This document shows positions 1-11,597 of a DNA stretch of 64,000 bases, piece by piece. Source of the stretch: Allolobophora icterica (taxonomy: Eukaryota; Annelida; Clitellata; Crassiclitellata; Lumbricidae); NCBI GenBank assembly GCA_963556255.1, contig OY744610.1, positions 13,776,088 through 13,840,087 on the forward strand. The letters are read 5' to 3'. Numbering within the stretch: position 1 is the first letter of the stretch; each line of letters begins with the position of its first letter. The position numbers were made by a program, and so were the translations under genes. A model generated the notes under the pieces. The model was not told where the DNA came from, searched no databases, and saw only the letters and a list, made by a program, of their open reading frames with translations.

Positions 1-645
1 CACTATGCTGAAAAGAAATGGTCGATCAGCCTTCTGGACACCATTTTCAATCGCCCACAGGTGATGCCGATGAGCTTGAAGAACGTGAAATATGCAAAGT
101 AGCAGAATTGCATTAGGCTACACCTCTGTCCACTGCTATTGCAATCTGCTCAGACTTGAGTTGTCAGTCATGAAAACCATGGGGCCATTCAATCCGCATC
201 CATAACATGAGCTGCTATCCAAGAGTCTGCTATATACTTCTAGAGCTAACTTGATTGTCGAGGCCTTCTGGCTGGGGACAATGAGTACCTAAAGTGGTAA
301 ACCACCAGCAACGGAGTGCGTTAGTAGAAGAAACAATCTATAGTTGTGGCAGTCCATGCTTCCACCAGCATCCATGAAAACCAGTTCACCACTGTGCTTA
401 ACTAAACGATGGATGCGTTTTATTAATGGAGTACAAATTGCAACAATCACATCTTCTCTGTCAGTTAACATCGCTGCAAATATCTGTTCTGTTCCATCAG
501 CTGTGGGTTGGTTGTATTCGTCTAAGCGATGCTGTATGTCCTCAAGATGGATACATCCTGATGCTGGCCCCATATTGCTTGTGGAATATGTCTTAATACA
601 AATTATGTTGCATATGAGCACAAGAAAACTGAAGAATCCAAGCAC
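1..645 (-). pseudogene. MULE-type DDE transposase fragment, decayed
   Basis: The open part (645 down to 289) ends in a block of the form FMDAGG...HNYRLFLLLTHS..GGLPL, which resembles the first catalytic-Asp region of Mutator-like (MULE) transposases. The same frame continues beyond the stop near 288 to the window edge. There it carries VLIVPSQ, then GPMVFMTDN (second acidic block), then LLCIFHVLQAHRHHLW (the conserved Cys-Phe-His region) and a further block ending DRPFLF. Three in-frame TAG codons break this stretch, but the frame itself is kept. The family cuts and pastes DNA with a DDE active site. No SWIM zinc finger or terminal repeats are visible because the element runs off the window. 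It could also be a decayed host gene derived from such a transposase. Recognition is by motif memory only. Confidence 0.7.
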
Positions 646-1596
646 AAGAAAACTGAAGAATCCAAACGAGTACAGAAACAGAACAGTTTCTATGAATAAT
701 TCAGATAAAATATCCCTACAGTTGAAGAATTAGTTCTAACAATGAAACGATAGAAATGACAGATTTAAAAATAATGACTTGAAAAATAATGTTATGTGAG
801 GTTTTCCGAAATGCAATTACTTCCTGGTGTAATGTTTTCACAGCAAAGTACAGTTGATTTTGTGGCCTTTGTTGATGCTGGCTCAGAATTTGTGTCTGCT
901 TGTCTGTTGGACACCTGTGCTTCTGTTAATGTTAATTTTATTGCCTGCATCTTATTAATTAGTTAGGAAAGGTTACATACTAATCCTAGTTTCTGTTTAC
1001 TCTAGGACAGTGCACTTATGATGAAAACGAGATACGGGAAGTTTTGTTTGTGGTAACTGGAGATTGGAAAACTCTTTTATAGCATAAGCATATTTGATTG
1101 AAAGCTGTATTTCAAAGGTTTCCAGTAGACCAGTACTTCAATGTAAACAATGTGAATGCGCATTTATATAACCCTGTATTAAACCTCTCAAAATGTATCA
1201 TTTTGAAATGCAATATGTTATGATAGTGTTAAAATCAGTAGCCTAGTCCAGCAATAATTTTGGTTTGTTTGTGAAAACAAGGAGGCAGATCATTTAAACA
1301 ACTGAGTGTGATTTACAAGAAGCTGAGGGGTGTGAAATGATACTGATGCATATTAACGCATACATGTACTGTTAACGAAGGTAAACGCTTTTGAAGTTTG
1401 TGTCCCAAGTTGTACTACGTGTACTAAACCCTGCATCCAGAAGAATCAGCTCTAGTGGGAAAACCAGATTGCTCAGGGAAATGTTAACAAGCCAGAGTGC
1501 TTAAAATGAATACGTATACTGGAGGTCCTTGTGGAAGGCATGTGGAAATTCAGCCAGATTTCTTATTAATATAAAATTTCAACAAATCTAGGATGC
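646..1596. other. Unassigned AT-rich interval
   Basis: No credible coding frame, RNA gene or element ends were seen here. It separates the MULE relic from the first LINE block. Confidence 0.5.
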
Positions 1597-1937
1597 TTGT
1601 GGGAGGTTGCTATAGGGTGCCTGATGGCTGATGCCACTGAAGAAGTTGACCAACGATTATGCAAACTACTAGACATGGCATTTAAGGAAACGTCCTTAAT
1701 TGCGGGAGACTTCAACTATCATATTGATTGGGAAAAATTGGAAGCGGAGACAGAAAAACATAAGATTCTCATAGATTTTGTTAGTGCCATCTTTATGCAG
1801 CAGCATGTTATAGAGCCAACCAGAGGAAACAACATTTTGAACCTAGTTCTAACAGCAGATGAAAATATGGTTGAGAATGTGAGTGTGGGGGAGCATTTTA
1901 GTACTAGTGATCATCAGGTTGTCAGATGGGAATTAAT
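1597..1937 (+). pseudogene. CR1-type LINE, endonuclease C-terminal part
   Basis: The frame contains AGDFNYHIDW (endonuclease GDFN motif), a VIEPTRGNNILNLVLT block and STSDHQ near 1905-1915 (the SDH active-site motif). This is the back half of the apurinic-like endonuclease of a CR1-type LINE, which nicks the target DNA to prime reverse transcription. The N-terminal half is missing. At about 1938 the frame passes into a second endonuclease domain of another LINE, so a single open frame encodes two unrelated fragments. The matching RT and 3' end of a CR1 LINE resume at about 4978, which suggests one CR1 split by the inner LINE, with some loss. Confidence 0.75.
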
Positions 1938-4900
1938 CATCTCTGCATCGCTTACGACGGCTTTCTTTTCTGAGCTCTCTTCCCTCCTCGAGGTCTTTTC
2001 CACATTCAACTCTCAGCTACTTATTACAGGAGACCTCAATATTCATCTAGAGAACTCCTCCTCTCCAGACACTATTCACTTCATGGATCTTCTATCGCAG
2101 TTTGGACTTACTCAGCATGTCGCTGCACCTACTCATGTCCTTGGTGGTTGACTGGATGTGGTTATCACGCGTGATGACTGCCAAATTTCTTACCTATCCA
2201 TCGAACCCCCGTCAATCTCTGATCATGGTCTCCTTCGCTTCACAGTGCCACTCCTCTGCGCCCAGCCTACCTTCTCCCTCCGGATCTCTCGTGGTTGGAG
2301 GCACCTTGACCAGCAGGCCTTCCGTGCTGGCCTCCTTAGCAGCCCTCTCTGTGGTAACCTCTCGACTCTAGCAGATCATTCGACTGATGACCTCTTCTCC
2401 CTCTACGACTCGACGATACAACCTCTCATCGATGCCCTCCTTCCGTTACGTCAACATCGAACCCGCGCCAGACCGCTACAGCCGTGGCTTGACCATCACT
2501 GCCGTACACTACGACGGAACGTTAGACGTCTTGAGCGTAGATATCGCCGTACATATGCCCCCTCTGACCGGCTTCTCTGGATTAACCACCTTCGGGATAT
2601 GTACCGTGAGTTCCGGATAAAGGAGACTACATATTCACCTTGTCACCTTGTGCTGTCAGCTCGTGGAGCTCTAGCGATCGTCCTGGTGAACACACTCCAC
2701 CGTCTCCTATTCGATGACAAGTCTCTCAATTCCGCCAAATTCATGCCAGTTACATCTTGTATCTCATCCATCCATCTCCTCCTTGGGCGACCCAGTCTTC
2801 TCCTCCCCTCACCGCACGCCAGCATCATTTCCTTCTCCAGACCATCAGATCGCATAACATGTCCAAAGAACCTTAGCTTCATTCTTGTCGCAGTTTGTTT
2901 TAACGACTCTTCATTCTCAACTCCAATCTCCTCTCGTATTGATTCGTTCGTTCTTTTCTCAGTCCAAGATATTCTCAGCATCTTCCTCCATATCCACATT
3001 TCACAAGCGTTAACCTTATTTTCCATGTTCTTTGTCATTGTCCACGTCTCGCAACCGTACAGTACCGTAGGAAAGATTAGTGCTCTCACGAGCCTTTTTT
3101 TGGTTTACATATTAGGAATCGTTAATTGATCGTGAAAAGGGAAATCCACGACGGCTGTGGGCGACAATTGCTGACGTGCTCGGTCGTTCTACTGTCTCTC
3201 GCTCTCCGTCTCAGACTCCTTTCACGGCGGACGATTACCTACACTTTGTCCAGGCCAAGATCGATTCTACTCGCAAATCCACGGAAAATGCACCACCTCC
3301 TTCCTTCACTTCTACTACAGCTATCCTCTCGTCATGGAAACCACTTGAGCCATCTGCAATCCGTCAGCTGATACTGGATTCTTCCTCGAAGTCGTGTGAA
3401 CTAGACCTGCTTCCTCCATTTCTAGTTAAGGACTTTGTAGATGAATTGACTCCATTTTTGGCATTACTTTGTAATTCTTCTCTAGCTCAAGGTTGTGTCC
3501 CGGCACTGCATAAAAGGGCTGTGGTTTTCCCTTCCATTAAGCGCCAAGGCCTTGATCCTAACTCTCCTTCAAACTATCGTCCTATCTCAAACCTCTCTTT
3601 CCTTTCAAGGCTTCTGGAAAATGTGTCTCTAGTCAACTGATCTATTACCTTGACTCTAACTCTCTTATGCCTACTCTTCAGTCTGGGTTGAGGAAATTCT
3701 ACTCGACAGAATCGCTTATACTGCGCCTTCTAGCTGAAGTATTTCAAGCCTTTTATCGTGGCCAGGTCACTTTACTTGCTCTTTACGATATCAGTGCTGC
3801 CTTTGATACTGTAGACTATACCATTCTCTTAGACCGTTTATCTAAATCTTTTGGCATTGCTGACTCTGCTCTTCTTTGGTTTCGCTCATTCCTTACTGAT
3901 CGCTCTGTTTCTGTTGTTTTTAGACCTACCCGCTCTCCTTGGACCCACATCCCGTATGGACTACCTCAGGGCTCTGTCCTCGCTCCCCTTCTGTTCATTT
4001 TGTATAACTCGGATCTAGCTGGGGTTCTTGGTCCAATGGGTGTTTCGTCTCACCAATACGCTGATGAAACACAGGCTTACCTTCATGGTTCACCCAACTC
4101 AGCTGCTCTTATGGTTGAACGCATCCTGGAGGCTTCCTCTACTCTTGATCTCTGGTTGTCCTCAAATCGCCTCCGTCTTAACTATGATAAGACCAAGTAC
4201 ATTTGGCTTGGTAAACGTGTCCAGCTTGTCAGGATTGATGCTGACTCTCTGCGCCTCAGGTTTCCAATGTGTACTTCTCCTACTCTGTCCGTGATCTTGG
4301 ATTTGTCCTAGATCCTACTCTTTCTCTATCTGATCATGTCAATAGTATCTCTCGCTCGTGCTTTTACTATTTACGCCAACTTCGTGCCAATCGCCAGTCT
4401 CTTCCGCTGCATGCGATTGCGACCTTGGTTCATGCTCTGATCTGCACTAGGATTGACTACGGAAATGCTGTCTATATTGGCCTGTCCTCTACTAATACAT
4501 CTAAACTTCAGTCCATCCTTAATGCTGCTGCTCGCCTCATAGGGGGCATCATGAAGTTTGCCCATATCTCTTCCTACATCCGGGACTCCCTTCACTGGCT
4601 TCCCATTCACCAACGCATCCAATTTAAGGTCCTTTCCCTCATGCGTAACTGTCTTGTTGGCTCAGCTCCGCTGTATCTCAGGGCTTACTGCACCACAGTT
4701 TCCAGTTTGCCTGGTCGGGCCTCTCTCCGGTCATCTGCCCGTGGCCACTTGGTAGTTCATTGGATGCGCACTGCTACTGCCCAGTCCCGTAGTTTTGCGG
4801 TTGTGGGCCCTTCCAGCTGGAACAGCCTCCCTCAGGGCCTTAGGCTTGTCCTCCTCTCTCTCTCTCCTGCCCAGTTTCGCAAGCGCCTGAAAACATTTCT

Positions 4901-4977
4901 CTTTGTCAGTGAAGACACTGACCCGGGTCGGGAGCGCCTCTGATTATGAGTGGCGCTATATAAATCCTCGATTACAA
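1938..4977 (+). pseudogene. L2-type LINE inserted in CR1, broken
   Basis: Domains in order: endonuclease (LITGDLNIHLE near 2025-2055; SDHGLLRF near 2217-2240), a linker interrupted at 2636-3105 by another LINE, then reverse transcriptase (FDTVD near 3805; GLPQGSVL near 3958; YADE near 4058) and the C-terminal LHWLP/WNSLP region (4590-4830). The 3' end is a GCGCTATATAAAT tail followed by an ATTACA microsatellite, as in the better copy at 53700-55990. Breaks: a TGA at about 2149 inside the endonuclease, a frame change near 4270-4300, a stop near 3638, and the catalytic YADD changed to YADE. A LINE copies its RNA by target-primed reverse transcription; this copy cannot. Confidence 0.85.
2636..3105 (-). 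pseudogene. RTE-like LINE 3' fragment nested in the L2-type LINE
   Basis: A minus-strand frame (3089 down to 2643) shows the C-terminal region typical of RTE-like LINEs: LYGCETWTMTK, then WRKMLRISW, FFGHVMR and a GRRRLGRPRRRWMDEI block. It is flanked by the direct repeat TACATATT at 2628-2635 and 3106-3113, a clean target-site duplication. Removing the insert rejoins the host LINE reading between TTY and ESLIDREKGNPRRLWA. The insert is severely 5'-truncated and lacks a poly-A tail. Confidence 0.85.
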
Positions 4978-6126
4978 TTACAATCATGACATGGAAGGAT
5001 GCACTCATAGTGCCATTGTTTAAAAAGGGAAATAGACGTGAACCAGGTAACTACAGACCAGTCAGTTTAACCAGTGTGGTGTGCAAGATCATGGAAAGAA
5101 TTATCAAGGATAATATACTGGAGCATTTGAATGTGCACGATATTATAAATGGCAGTGAACATGGATTTACCAGAGGCCATTCATGTTTGACAATTCTGTT
5201 GGACTTCCTTGAGGAGGTCTATGGAACTCCCTTCCCTTGGTACTGCGTGGGACTCTACTTGTTAGGTTCGCTCTCTCTCTCTCTTGTCAATAGCTTAAAG
5301 TCTGTTCTGTATACTGAGAGTGCCTCTGAATAGTTCGCACTGTGACAGGTGCTTTATAATTCACAGATACCATACCAGATGGTCATAAGACTCGCAAATG
5401 CTCTTTAATTTGGAGAAGTGCTCTGTGATGCATATGGGGAAGAGAAACAACATGTTTTCATATGAAACGAGAGTAAGGTGTTGAAAGTGAATGATGAAGA
5501 AGGGACTTGGGAGTGACTATGCACAAGAGTGCAAAATTTTCAAGGCAATGTGCTCAGGCATCAAAAAGGCTAACTGAACATAAACACCAGAGACAAGGAT
5601 ACAACAGTGAGGTTCTACAAATCACTGGTTAGGCCAGTTAAAATACTGCATCCAGGTATGGAATCCATACCTGAAACAGGACATGGAAAACTGGAGAAAG
5701 TGCAAAGAAGAGCTACAAAAATGATTTGGGGGCTACAAGGATATGAGCTACGAAGAAAGGGTGAAAAGATGTGGATTGACAACATTGGAGAGAAGGAGGA
5801 ACGGAGATCTAATCGAATCATATAAGATTATCAATGAAAAGGAAGCACTGCAGTGGGGGAGGTTCTTTGAATTAGCACAAGGCAAACAAGGCAACTTGGG
5901 GACAAAGGTATAAATTGTTTAAGAAACCAAAACGAACATTAGGGAAGATATTCTTCAGTGCAAGAGTTGTAGACCTGTGAAATGGTGGATGATAGTACTG
6001 TTTCAGTGGACAATATCACAGCTTTTAAGAAGCTAGGTAAATTGGGCTATTCAGCATTCCACATTAATTTGCAGTAGTTCTAACACAGACTACACGTCTT
6101 CTGAACCACTTAAAACCCTTGTTATA
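4978..6126 (+). pseudogene. CR1-type LINE, RT pieces and 3' end
   Basis: It begins with the RT fingers block (WKDALIVPLFKKGNRREPGNYRPVSLTS at 4990-5070, IINGSEHGF near 5150). It resumes after a small insertion at about 5370 with FNLEKCSVMH and then the CR1 C-terminal block (LEKVQRRATKMIWGL near 5690-5745). The last 90 bases, with CTTCTGAACCACTTAAAACC, recur at 37710-37803 and define the family 3' end. Stops and frameshifts are frequent. The palm with YADD is lost. Confidence 0.75.
5222..5370 (+). repeat. L2-type LINE 3' tail inside CR1
   Basis: The stretch ending GAGTGCCTCTGAATAG... GGTGCTTTATAATT matches the last codons and 3' tail of the L2-type LINEs at 4977 and 55990. CR1 coding resumes directly after it, so it is probably a tiny 5'-truncated insertion. 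Confidence 0.55.
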
Positions 6127-6280
6127 AATGGTATGCAAATCATACTATAACCAAATTTGATTGAACACAATAATTTATGTTCCCTTTCAGCATGCCTTGT
6201 TTGTGAAATTAACACACCAATTTCATATATCCAGAAAGTCAATTTTTTTAAAGACTTACTGATATAACAGCATAATCCCC

Positions 6281-6441
6281 TTGCTGAATTCTAATCCACC
6301 ACTCTGACCAAAGATTTAACAATTCTAACACTACGGACCGAAAACATGGGAAGCCACACAATTACCTTGCTGAATTCTAATCCACCACTCTGACCAAAGA
6401 TTTAACAATAATTCTAACACTATGGGCCGAAAACATGGAAA
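6281..6441. repeat. Two-unit tandem duplication, period about 86 bp
   Basis: Units begin TTGCTGAATTCTAATCCACC at 6281 and 6367 and stay near-identical through CGAAAACATGG. The second unit has an ATA insertion. It does not encode a recognisable product. Confidence 0.9.
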
Positions 6442-7528
6442 GCGTAAACCATATTTTATTATTATTAATTTATTTTCACACGTATTATTATTTATTTATT
6501 CGGAAAAAAGTATCAGTACAGGTTGCAATAAAGCAATATACAGAACCTACAGTTATGTAATTCAATTTCAGCAGCCTTATCAGAATAATGTATTTTCGAT
6601 TTGATGCGACAATACAATACAATACAACTAAAAATTTATAGCGCGCTTCAACAATGTTTTCGAGAAGTATTATTTTAAGCTTGCCCACAATGCAGAGCTG
6701 AATGTCTCACAGAGTTAATGAATATGCATAAACAGCTTTGATAGGCTGAATTTTATGCCTATTCAAGTTCATTTGCGAAAGAGGTTTATGAATATTAATG
6801 AAATCCTTGTACAACGGTGGGAATCGGAAACACGCTTGCCGTGGATGAGCGATAAAAACTTTTCATAGTTAAACTTAAACTAAACGTTGGAAGATTGATG
6901 AAAATATAGCTCAAACTAGAAGCTGGATGATCGATGAAAATATAACAGAAACTAGAAGTTGGATGAACGATGATTAAAAATTTTTTTAATGAAAATAGTT
7001 TCGGACGCTAAAACCCAGGATTACCAGATTCGACAGTCAATAGACAGATAATTAGTTAATTTATTGGTTTACTCAATTGCTAAAACGTTTTTGTGCCCAA
7101 CTACACTGCTTTGAATTCTGGTTCATTGACCTGTGACAACGCAACGTCCAATTGCCTGATTGTAATGTTGATGCTGGACATTTTTTTGACTGGAGATTCA
7201 CATGCCTGGAGAATAAGTTGTACTCTTTTCTTTTCTTTTAAATATTTGCTTGCTTAGCTTGTCCTGTTTAAACGTTTCTGAACATTATACTTGCTGAAAT
7301 AATTGGCTTACTGCACAAAATTTGGTTTGAAAACCATGGCAGCGCTACGGTGGGTCGCGGTAGGTCATTTGCCCTGCATATTAAATTTTACTATTGACTT
7401 TCCTTATGACCTGCCTATTTTGTTAAATATATCTCAACTGCAGAATTTCAATGATCTAATGCAGACGGTATGTTGAACTTTCAAACTTGACGTAAAGCGG
7501 TTATGTTATAGAACTTTGATGATCTTGG
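6442..7528. other. Non-coding interval with an L2-type tail
   Basis: A short minus-strand L2-type 3' tail lies at about 6610-6665: an ATACA microsatellite followed by AAATTTATAGCGCGC. Two diverged copies of ACTAGAAG(C/T)TGGATGA(T/A)CGATGA are at 6916-6940 and 6952-6973. Nothing else was recognised. Confidence 0.5.
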
Positions 7529-8590
7529 TTATAGTAGGAACGAGAAGGTTTGCGCAATCTTTGAGTAAGGGTGTTGGGATTGGGTTGAGATCACATTGTT
7601 TTGCGAGGCTTGAATGATGGTAGTGATTTCTTCTTCAGTAGCAGGCTCAAACAGGTTAAAGGATGCAGCAGGTGGCAAAGTTGTGTCATTGAGGTCGCCT
7701 GAGAGGGAAGAGCCGGTTTGTATAGAGGTTGATTTTGATAAGAGAATCTGTAATGAGAGACGGAGTGAGGAAACTTTGTCAGTGAAGGCGTTGGCAATGG
7801 ATGCATGTGCGATGGAGTTTGGAACGAAGTGAGAGGAGCCATGGTGAAGAAGATTGTTTATGGTTTTCCAGAGATTTCTAGGATTGGATGAATTTGAGTG
7901 AACAAGAGATGGAATTGTATGCAAACAAGAGATCATTATATGGTCTGTTGGGGGATTGAGGAGAATGGATGAGGATTTAAGATCGGTTTGAATGCATCAA
8001 GGTCAATGGAGCTGATATGACGGAATGAGCATAGTTGGGGTTGGGGGGTGGGGTGGCGAGGAGATGGCTCAAAACTGAGTTTAGTGAATATAGGAGGGCG
8101 AGTTGAGTTTGCAGCTGAGTATTGGTGACAAGCCGGATGAGGCAGAAGTAATGACTGAGTCCAGAATGTGACCATATCTGTGAGTGGGAGACATGTTGGA
8201 TCAGATTGAAAGCATTAAGGGAGGAAAGAAACTGGGATGCAAATGGATCTGATGGGTTGTCGACTTGGATGTTAAAGTCACCAGTGAGGTCAAACTCATG
8301 GGTAGTGGTGACAGCAACAGATAGAAGTGAGTTAAATTCCTGAAGGAAAGCACTTGATTTTGCAGAATTAGCTGATGATGTAAGAGGTCGGTAAATATTG
8401 TAGATCATTAGTTTAGATGTGGGCAGTTTGATTGTCGCAGATGACAATTTGAAGGTTTGGTATATGTGTAGGTGGGCGCGGTGAGACAGTAGCTGGTATC
8501 ACGGATTAGGAAGGCAATTCCGCTGAAGTCCAGGATTGGATGTTGAACTTTTGGCTGAAGTTTTAGGTCGCCGGGAAGAAGCGAAGTATT
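7529..8590 (-). pseudogene. L2-like LINE (family D), endonuclease to linker
   Basis: Read on the minus strand from about 8590. The frames show IYRPLTSSANS (endonuclease YRP motif), FDLTGDFNIQVD (GDFN motif near 8270-8295) and LIQHVSHSQ. A linker then follows with FTDKVSSLR and FEPATEEEITTII before the RT domain would start. Three frames alternate because of indels. The RT part is absent. Its family appears related to the 3' pieces at 10500-11597 and 12870-13559, judging by codon style and neighbours; these do not overlap it, so the link is inference. Confidence 0.65.
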
Positions 8591-8929
8591 GTAAAGTGTG
8601 CCATGTTCATTCGAGCTGAGCGTTTGAGCGACTGGTCACGGCATGAGATGGCACATCAAGGAGGCTGAACCTGTTTGCCGCCAGCAGTCATTTAAACTAT
8701 GCTAAGTCTACCAGGCTGTACCTGCAGATGATTCAAGAATTTCCAGATATACATCCTTGATTGTATGAGTAGTTTGCAGTCAATTCTTTTTCAGTCTGTT
8801 CATAGATCCGATAGAGCCTGGGCAGGTATTTGGACTGATTTAGCCATTGAGCAGATTCTAATGCGAGCAACTCAAGAGTCGTGATGGCTTGACCCGTGGT
8901 CGCAAGTTCACAAAGTCTGTTCACTTGAC
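8591..8929. other. Unassigned interval
   Basis: Short open frames on both strands, none with a recognised motif. Confidence 0.4.
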
Positions 8930-9330
8930 ATGGAGCCACACGATGCATGCAGAGCAGATGTGCATCAGGCTGCTATGATGAGTCTGACAAACCTATCTCG
9001 TCATACAAGCGAGCATCATGATGAAATGGGGCAGTGACGTGTGAAGCATGACATGCACGATCAAGAGAAAGTAATTGCATGGTTTGAGAGTCATAACCCT
9101 TTTGTGTGCCAAAGTGAGTTCAACAACACAACTCAGTTGTGTTGCTTATCAGCTGGTTTCACTGCTGAGAAAGGTGACGGCATCAACTGTGACGAAGTGG
9201 AAGCCATCTGCACAGCAAGGTTGGCGAAGTCTTTGCAGATATTTCACTGAAGAAAGACACAGTAAGAACATTGCGTGAACAGCTACATAAAGGAGTGAAA
9301 CACCTTGGAAGTGACCTATCTCAGCTTTGC
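8930..9330 (+). pseudogene. Fragment of an unidentified repeat-borne protein
   Basis: In one frame an upstream segment (DVHQAAMMSLTNLSRHTSEHH) is followed by a TGA near 9036. The same frame then holds an open stretch with VIAWFESHNPF, LCCLSAGFTAEKG and INCDEVEAI (9041-9250). The HNPF...LxxLSxG...NxDE(V/A)E pattern is one I associate with multicopy uncharacterised invertebrate proteins, probably element-borne. I cannot name a function. Stops show it is not active. Confidence 0.4.
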
Positions 9331-9357
9331 CTGTAATTGAGTCCCTCACATGATTTA

Positions 9358-9508
9358 AGTGTTCGAAACATTATATATTTATATATTTGAACATTCACGA
9401 GTGGCTGTTTTAAAATTACTTAATAACAGTTAAATGCAGTCTCAGAGCATTTTGCACCTTTTAAAACAGCCACTCGTGAATGTTCAAATACATCATGTTT
9501 CGAACACT
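9358..9508. mobile_element. Foldback MITE with TA target duplication
   Basis: Arms 9358-9415 and 9459-9508 are inverted repeats beginning AGTGTTCGAAACAT and ending ATGTTTCGAACACT, around a loop of about 43 bases. The element is flanked on both sides by TA, as for Tc1/mariner-mobilised MITEs. It has no coding capacity. Confidence 0.9.
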
Positions 9509-9977
9509 TACACTCATGTGAGGACTCAGAAGCACCAAACAAACCATGTATCACTGGAAAAGTCTGTTCAAGCTCTACAACACCAAATGAGAACCATTGT
9601 TGTATCTGTTGTCCCACATGCACACACTTGCAGCCGAAGATGAAGCAGTTTACGGGACAGACCAACTTTGAAGACTCTTAGCACCATGAAGACATAGAGT
9701 AATAAGGTTAAGAATTGTTACATACAGAGTGAGCTATATGCAGATAACAGAAATGTAAAACATTTGCAATAGCTTTTGTTGTCTTCACTGCTACAATGCC
9801 ACAAATATTGCAGATTTAAACTAGCAAGTGCGTTTTTGGCCTCTTTTACAACAATATTAGTGGGAAATTATTTGTTTCAATTCAGAATAATTTACAGAAT
9901 CAGAAAGTACACAAAACGTTGTACAAAATCACCAAATTTTGCAAGCCTCTGTGCACCCATTCCCGAGATACTGGCCT
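9509..9977. other. Unassigned interval
   Basis: No recognised coding frame or repeat ends between the foldback MITE and the next hAT element. Confidence 0.4.
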
Positions 9978-10289
9978 CTGAACATTAGGGTGGAGTGAAA
10001 ATGGCAAAAAAAATTTTTTTTAAGGAAACGCTTTCTAATAGCAATGGAAAGTTGCCAGCATGTGAGTGTAAAAAGTCCTCAAAATATTGTTCATTTTGCT
10101 TTGCGTCTTCTGCCCTCTACCGACGGTTTTATATTTACCATATAAAATTCTTTGAATAACGTCAATGTGGTGCATTATTTTTCTTTTTCTTCAACTGACT
10201 GTCTTCGAACGGTTACAATTCATGAAATACACGTTCAAATCAGTTGCGGAAATCGCCACTGGTGTGTTAGAGGATTATATAATTGTAAC

Positions 10290-10489
10290 CATGGGCGTAA
10301 CTTTGGTCTAAAAAGGTGGGGGTGTTAATTTCTTATATGCAGGAAGCAAGACGTTGACTGCGATCTCTGGGAAGGCAAAATAATAAAATATTGATTGGCA
10401 TTGTGCATAAAGTGGGGGATACGGTACCCCAGACCAAAGCGTGGGGAGGGGTACGGTTACTCTCGTTCCCCCGACAAATTACGCCTATG
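10290..10489. mobile_element. 200-bp hAT-like MITE, copy 1
   Basis: Inverted ends CATGGGCGTAACTTTG and CAAATTACGCCTATG are flanked by perfect ATTGTAAC duplications (10282-10289 and 10490-10497). It is homologous along its whole length to 46502-46697. It sits inside the larger element 9986-11730 and is therefore younger than it. Confidence 0.92.
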
Positions 10490-10499
10490 ATTGTAACGC

Positions 10500-11597
10500 C
10501 TAATGAATGCAGCGACATTACTGAAAGGTAAAGTAGGAGAACGAGAGAAGTACCAAAGCTCTGTTCAAGCAGGATGCGCCAGCATACGACTGTGAGTGTT
10601 GATTGGGTTTTCCAGAGAGTAATCCAAAAGAGGCCCGAGTCTGGTTTCGGTGGGGGGGGGCAGATAAAGAGAGGACGCAGAGCTGCTGTGACGGTGGGTG
10701 TTATTTAGGGCGAGGAGAATTGGAAGGCAGAGGATCAAATGAGTCAGGGTAGGAGAAGGCCCTACTTGAAAAGGTGAGACTTCAGTTTGGAGTAGAAAGC
10801 CCGGAGATGGATAGAGGAACATGAGGAGAAGGACAAAGGACGGGTTGGAGTTATGATGGAGGAACCAAGCATCTGCGGAATTCAAGGGGAGATCGTTCCA
10901 GAGGCGTGGTGCTCTGTTGGATATGGCTGGGTTGGAGAACTTGAGATGAGTAGTGACCGGAGATCGAGAAAGACTGAAATAGGAGGAGGATCGGGTGGAG
11001 CGGGTTGCCTGGATGATAAAGAGACCACAGAGATACTTGGGCTGGATATATTGTAGGGAGTTATAGGTTAGTGATAGGACTTTGAAGTGGAGTCACTCTG
11101 GGATTTTTACTTTTTTAGCCAATGTAGTGATTTGAGGATGAGAGTGATATGATGATGTTTGGGCATTTTCGTGACAGCCCTGGCTAGTGACTTTTGGATA
11201 AGTTGCAGACGCTTGATTTGGGTGGATTCAAGGTTGAGGAAGAGCAAATTGCTGCAATCATTGAACAATAGAGGTAACAACATTTGGTAGAGGCAGTTTT
11301 AAGGTCGATCTTGGGCCGGATGCGACGAAGGTCACAAATGTGCCTGAAGCAGGAACGCGAGAGGTTGGAGATGTGGTTAGAGAAGGAGAGGTGTGGATCA
11401 CAAGTAATGGACGGGGTGGGGGGTCCGATGTGAAAGTTAAGAAGCGATGAGTTAGTCGATGGGTGTATGGAAGGGTTAGGGCTTTTCTTGATATGATCAG
11501 GAAGGCCTAGGATTATGAATTCTGTTTTGGAAAGGTTAAGGCAGAGGAGATTGGATGACATCCATTGTGATATTAGGTTAATCACGTTGAAATATTG
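10500..11597 (-). pseudogene. L2-like LINE (family D), RT C-terminus and 3' end
   Basis: The minus-strand frame from about 11597 shows the block after the YADD region: ISQWMSSNLLCLNLSKTEFI (thumb), then DPHLSFSNHISNLSRSCF and STLNPPKSSVCNL. A frame-shifted end follows (10885 down to 10565). It is a 5'-truncated insertion in the hAT-like element. The 3' half is paralogous to 12870-13559. Confidence 0.7.
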
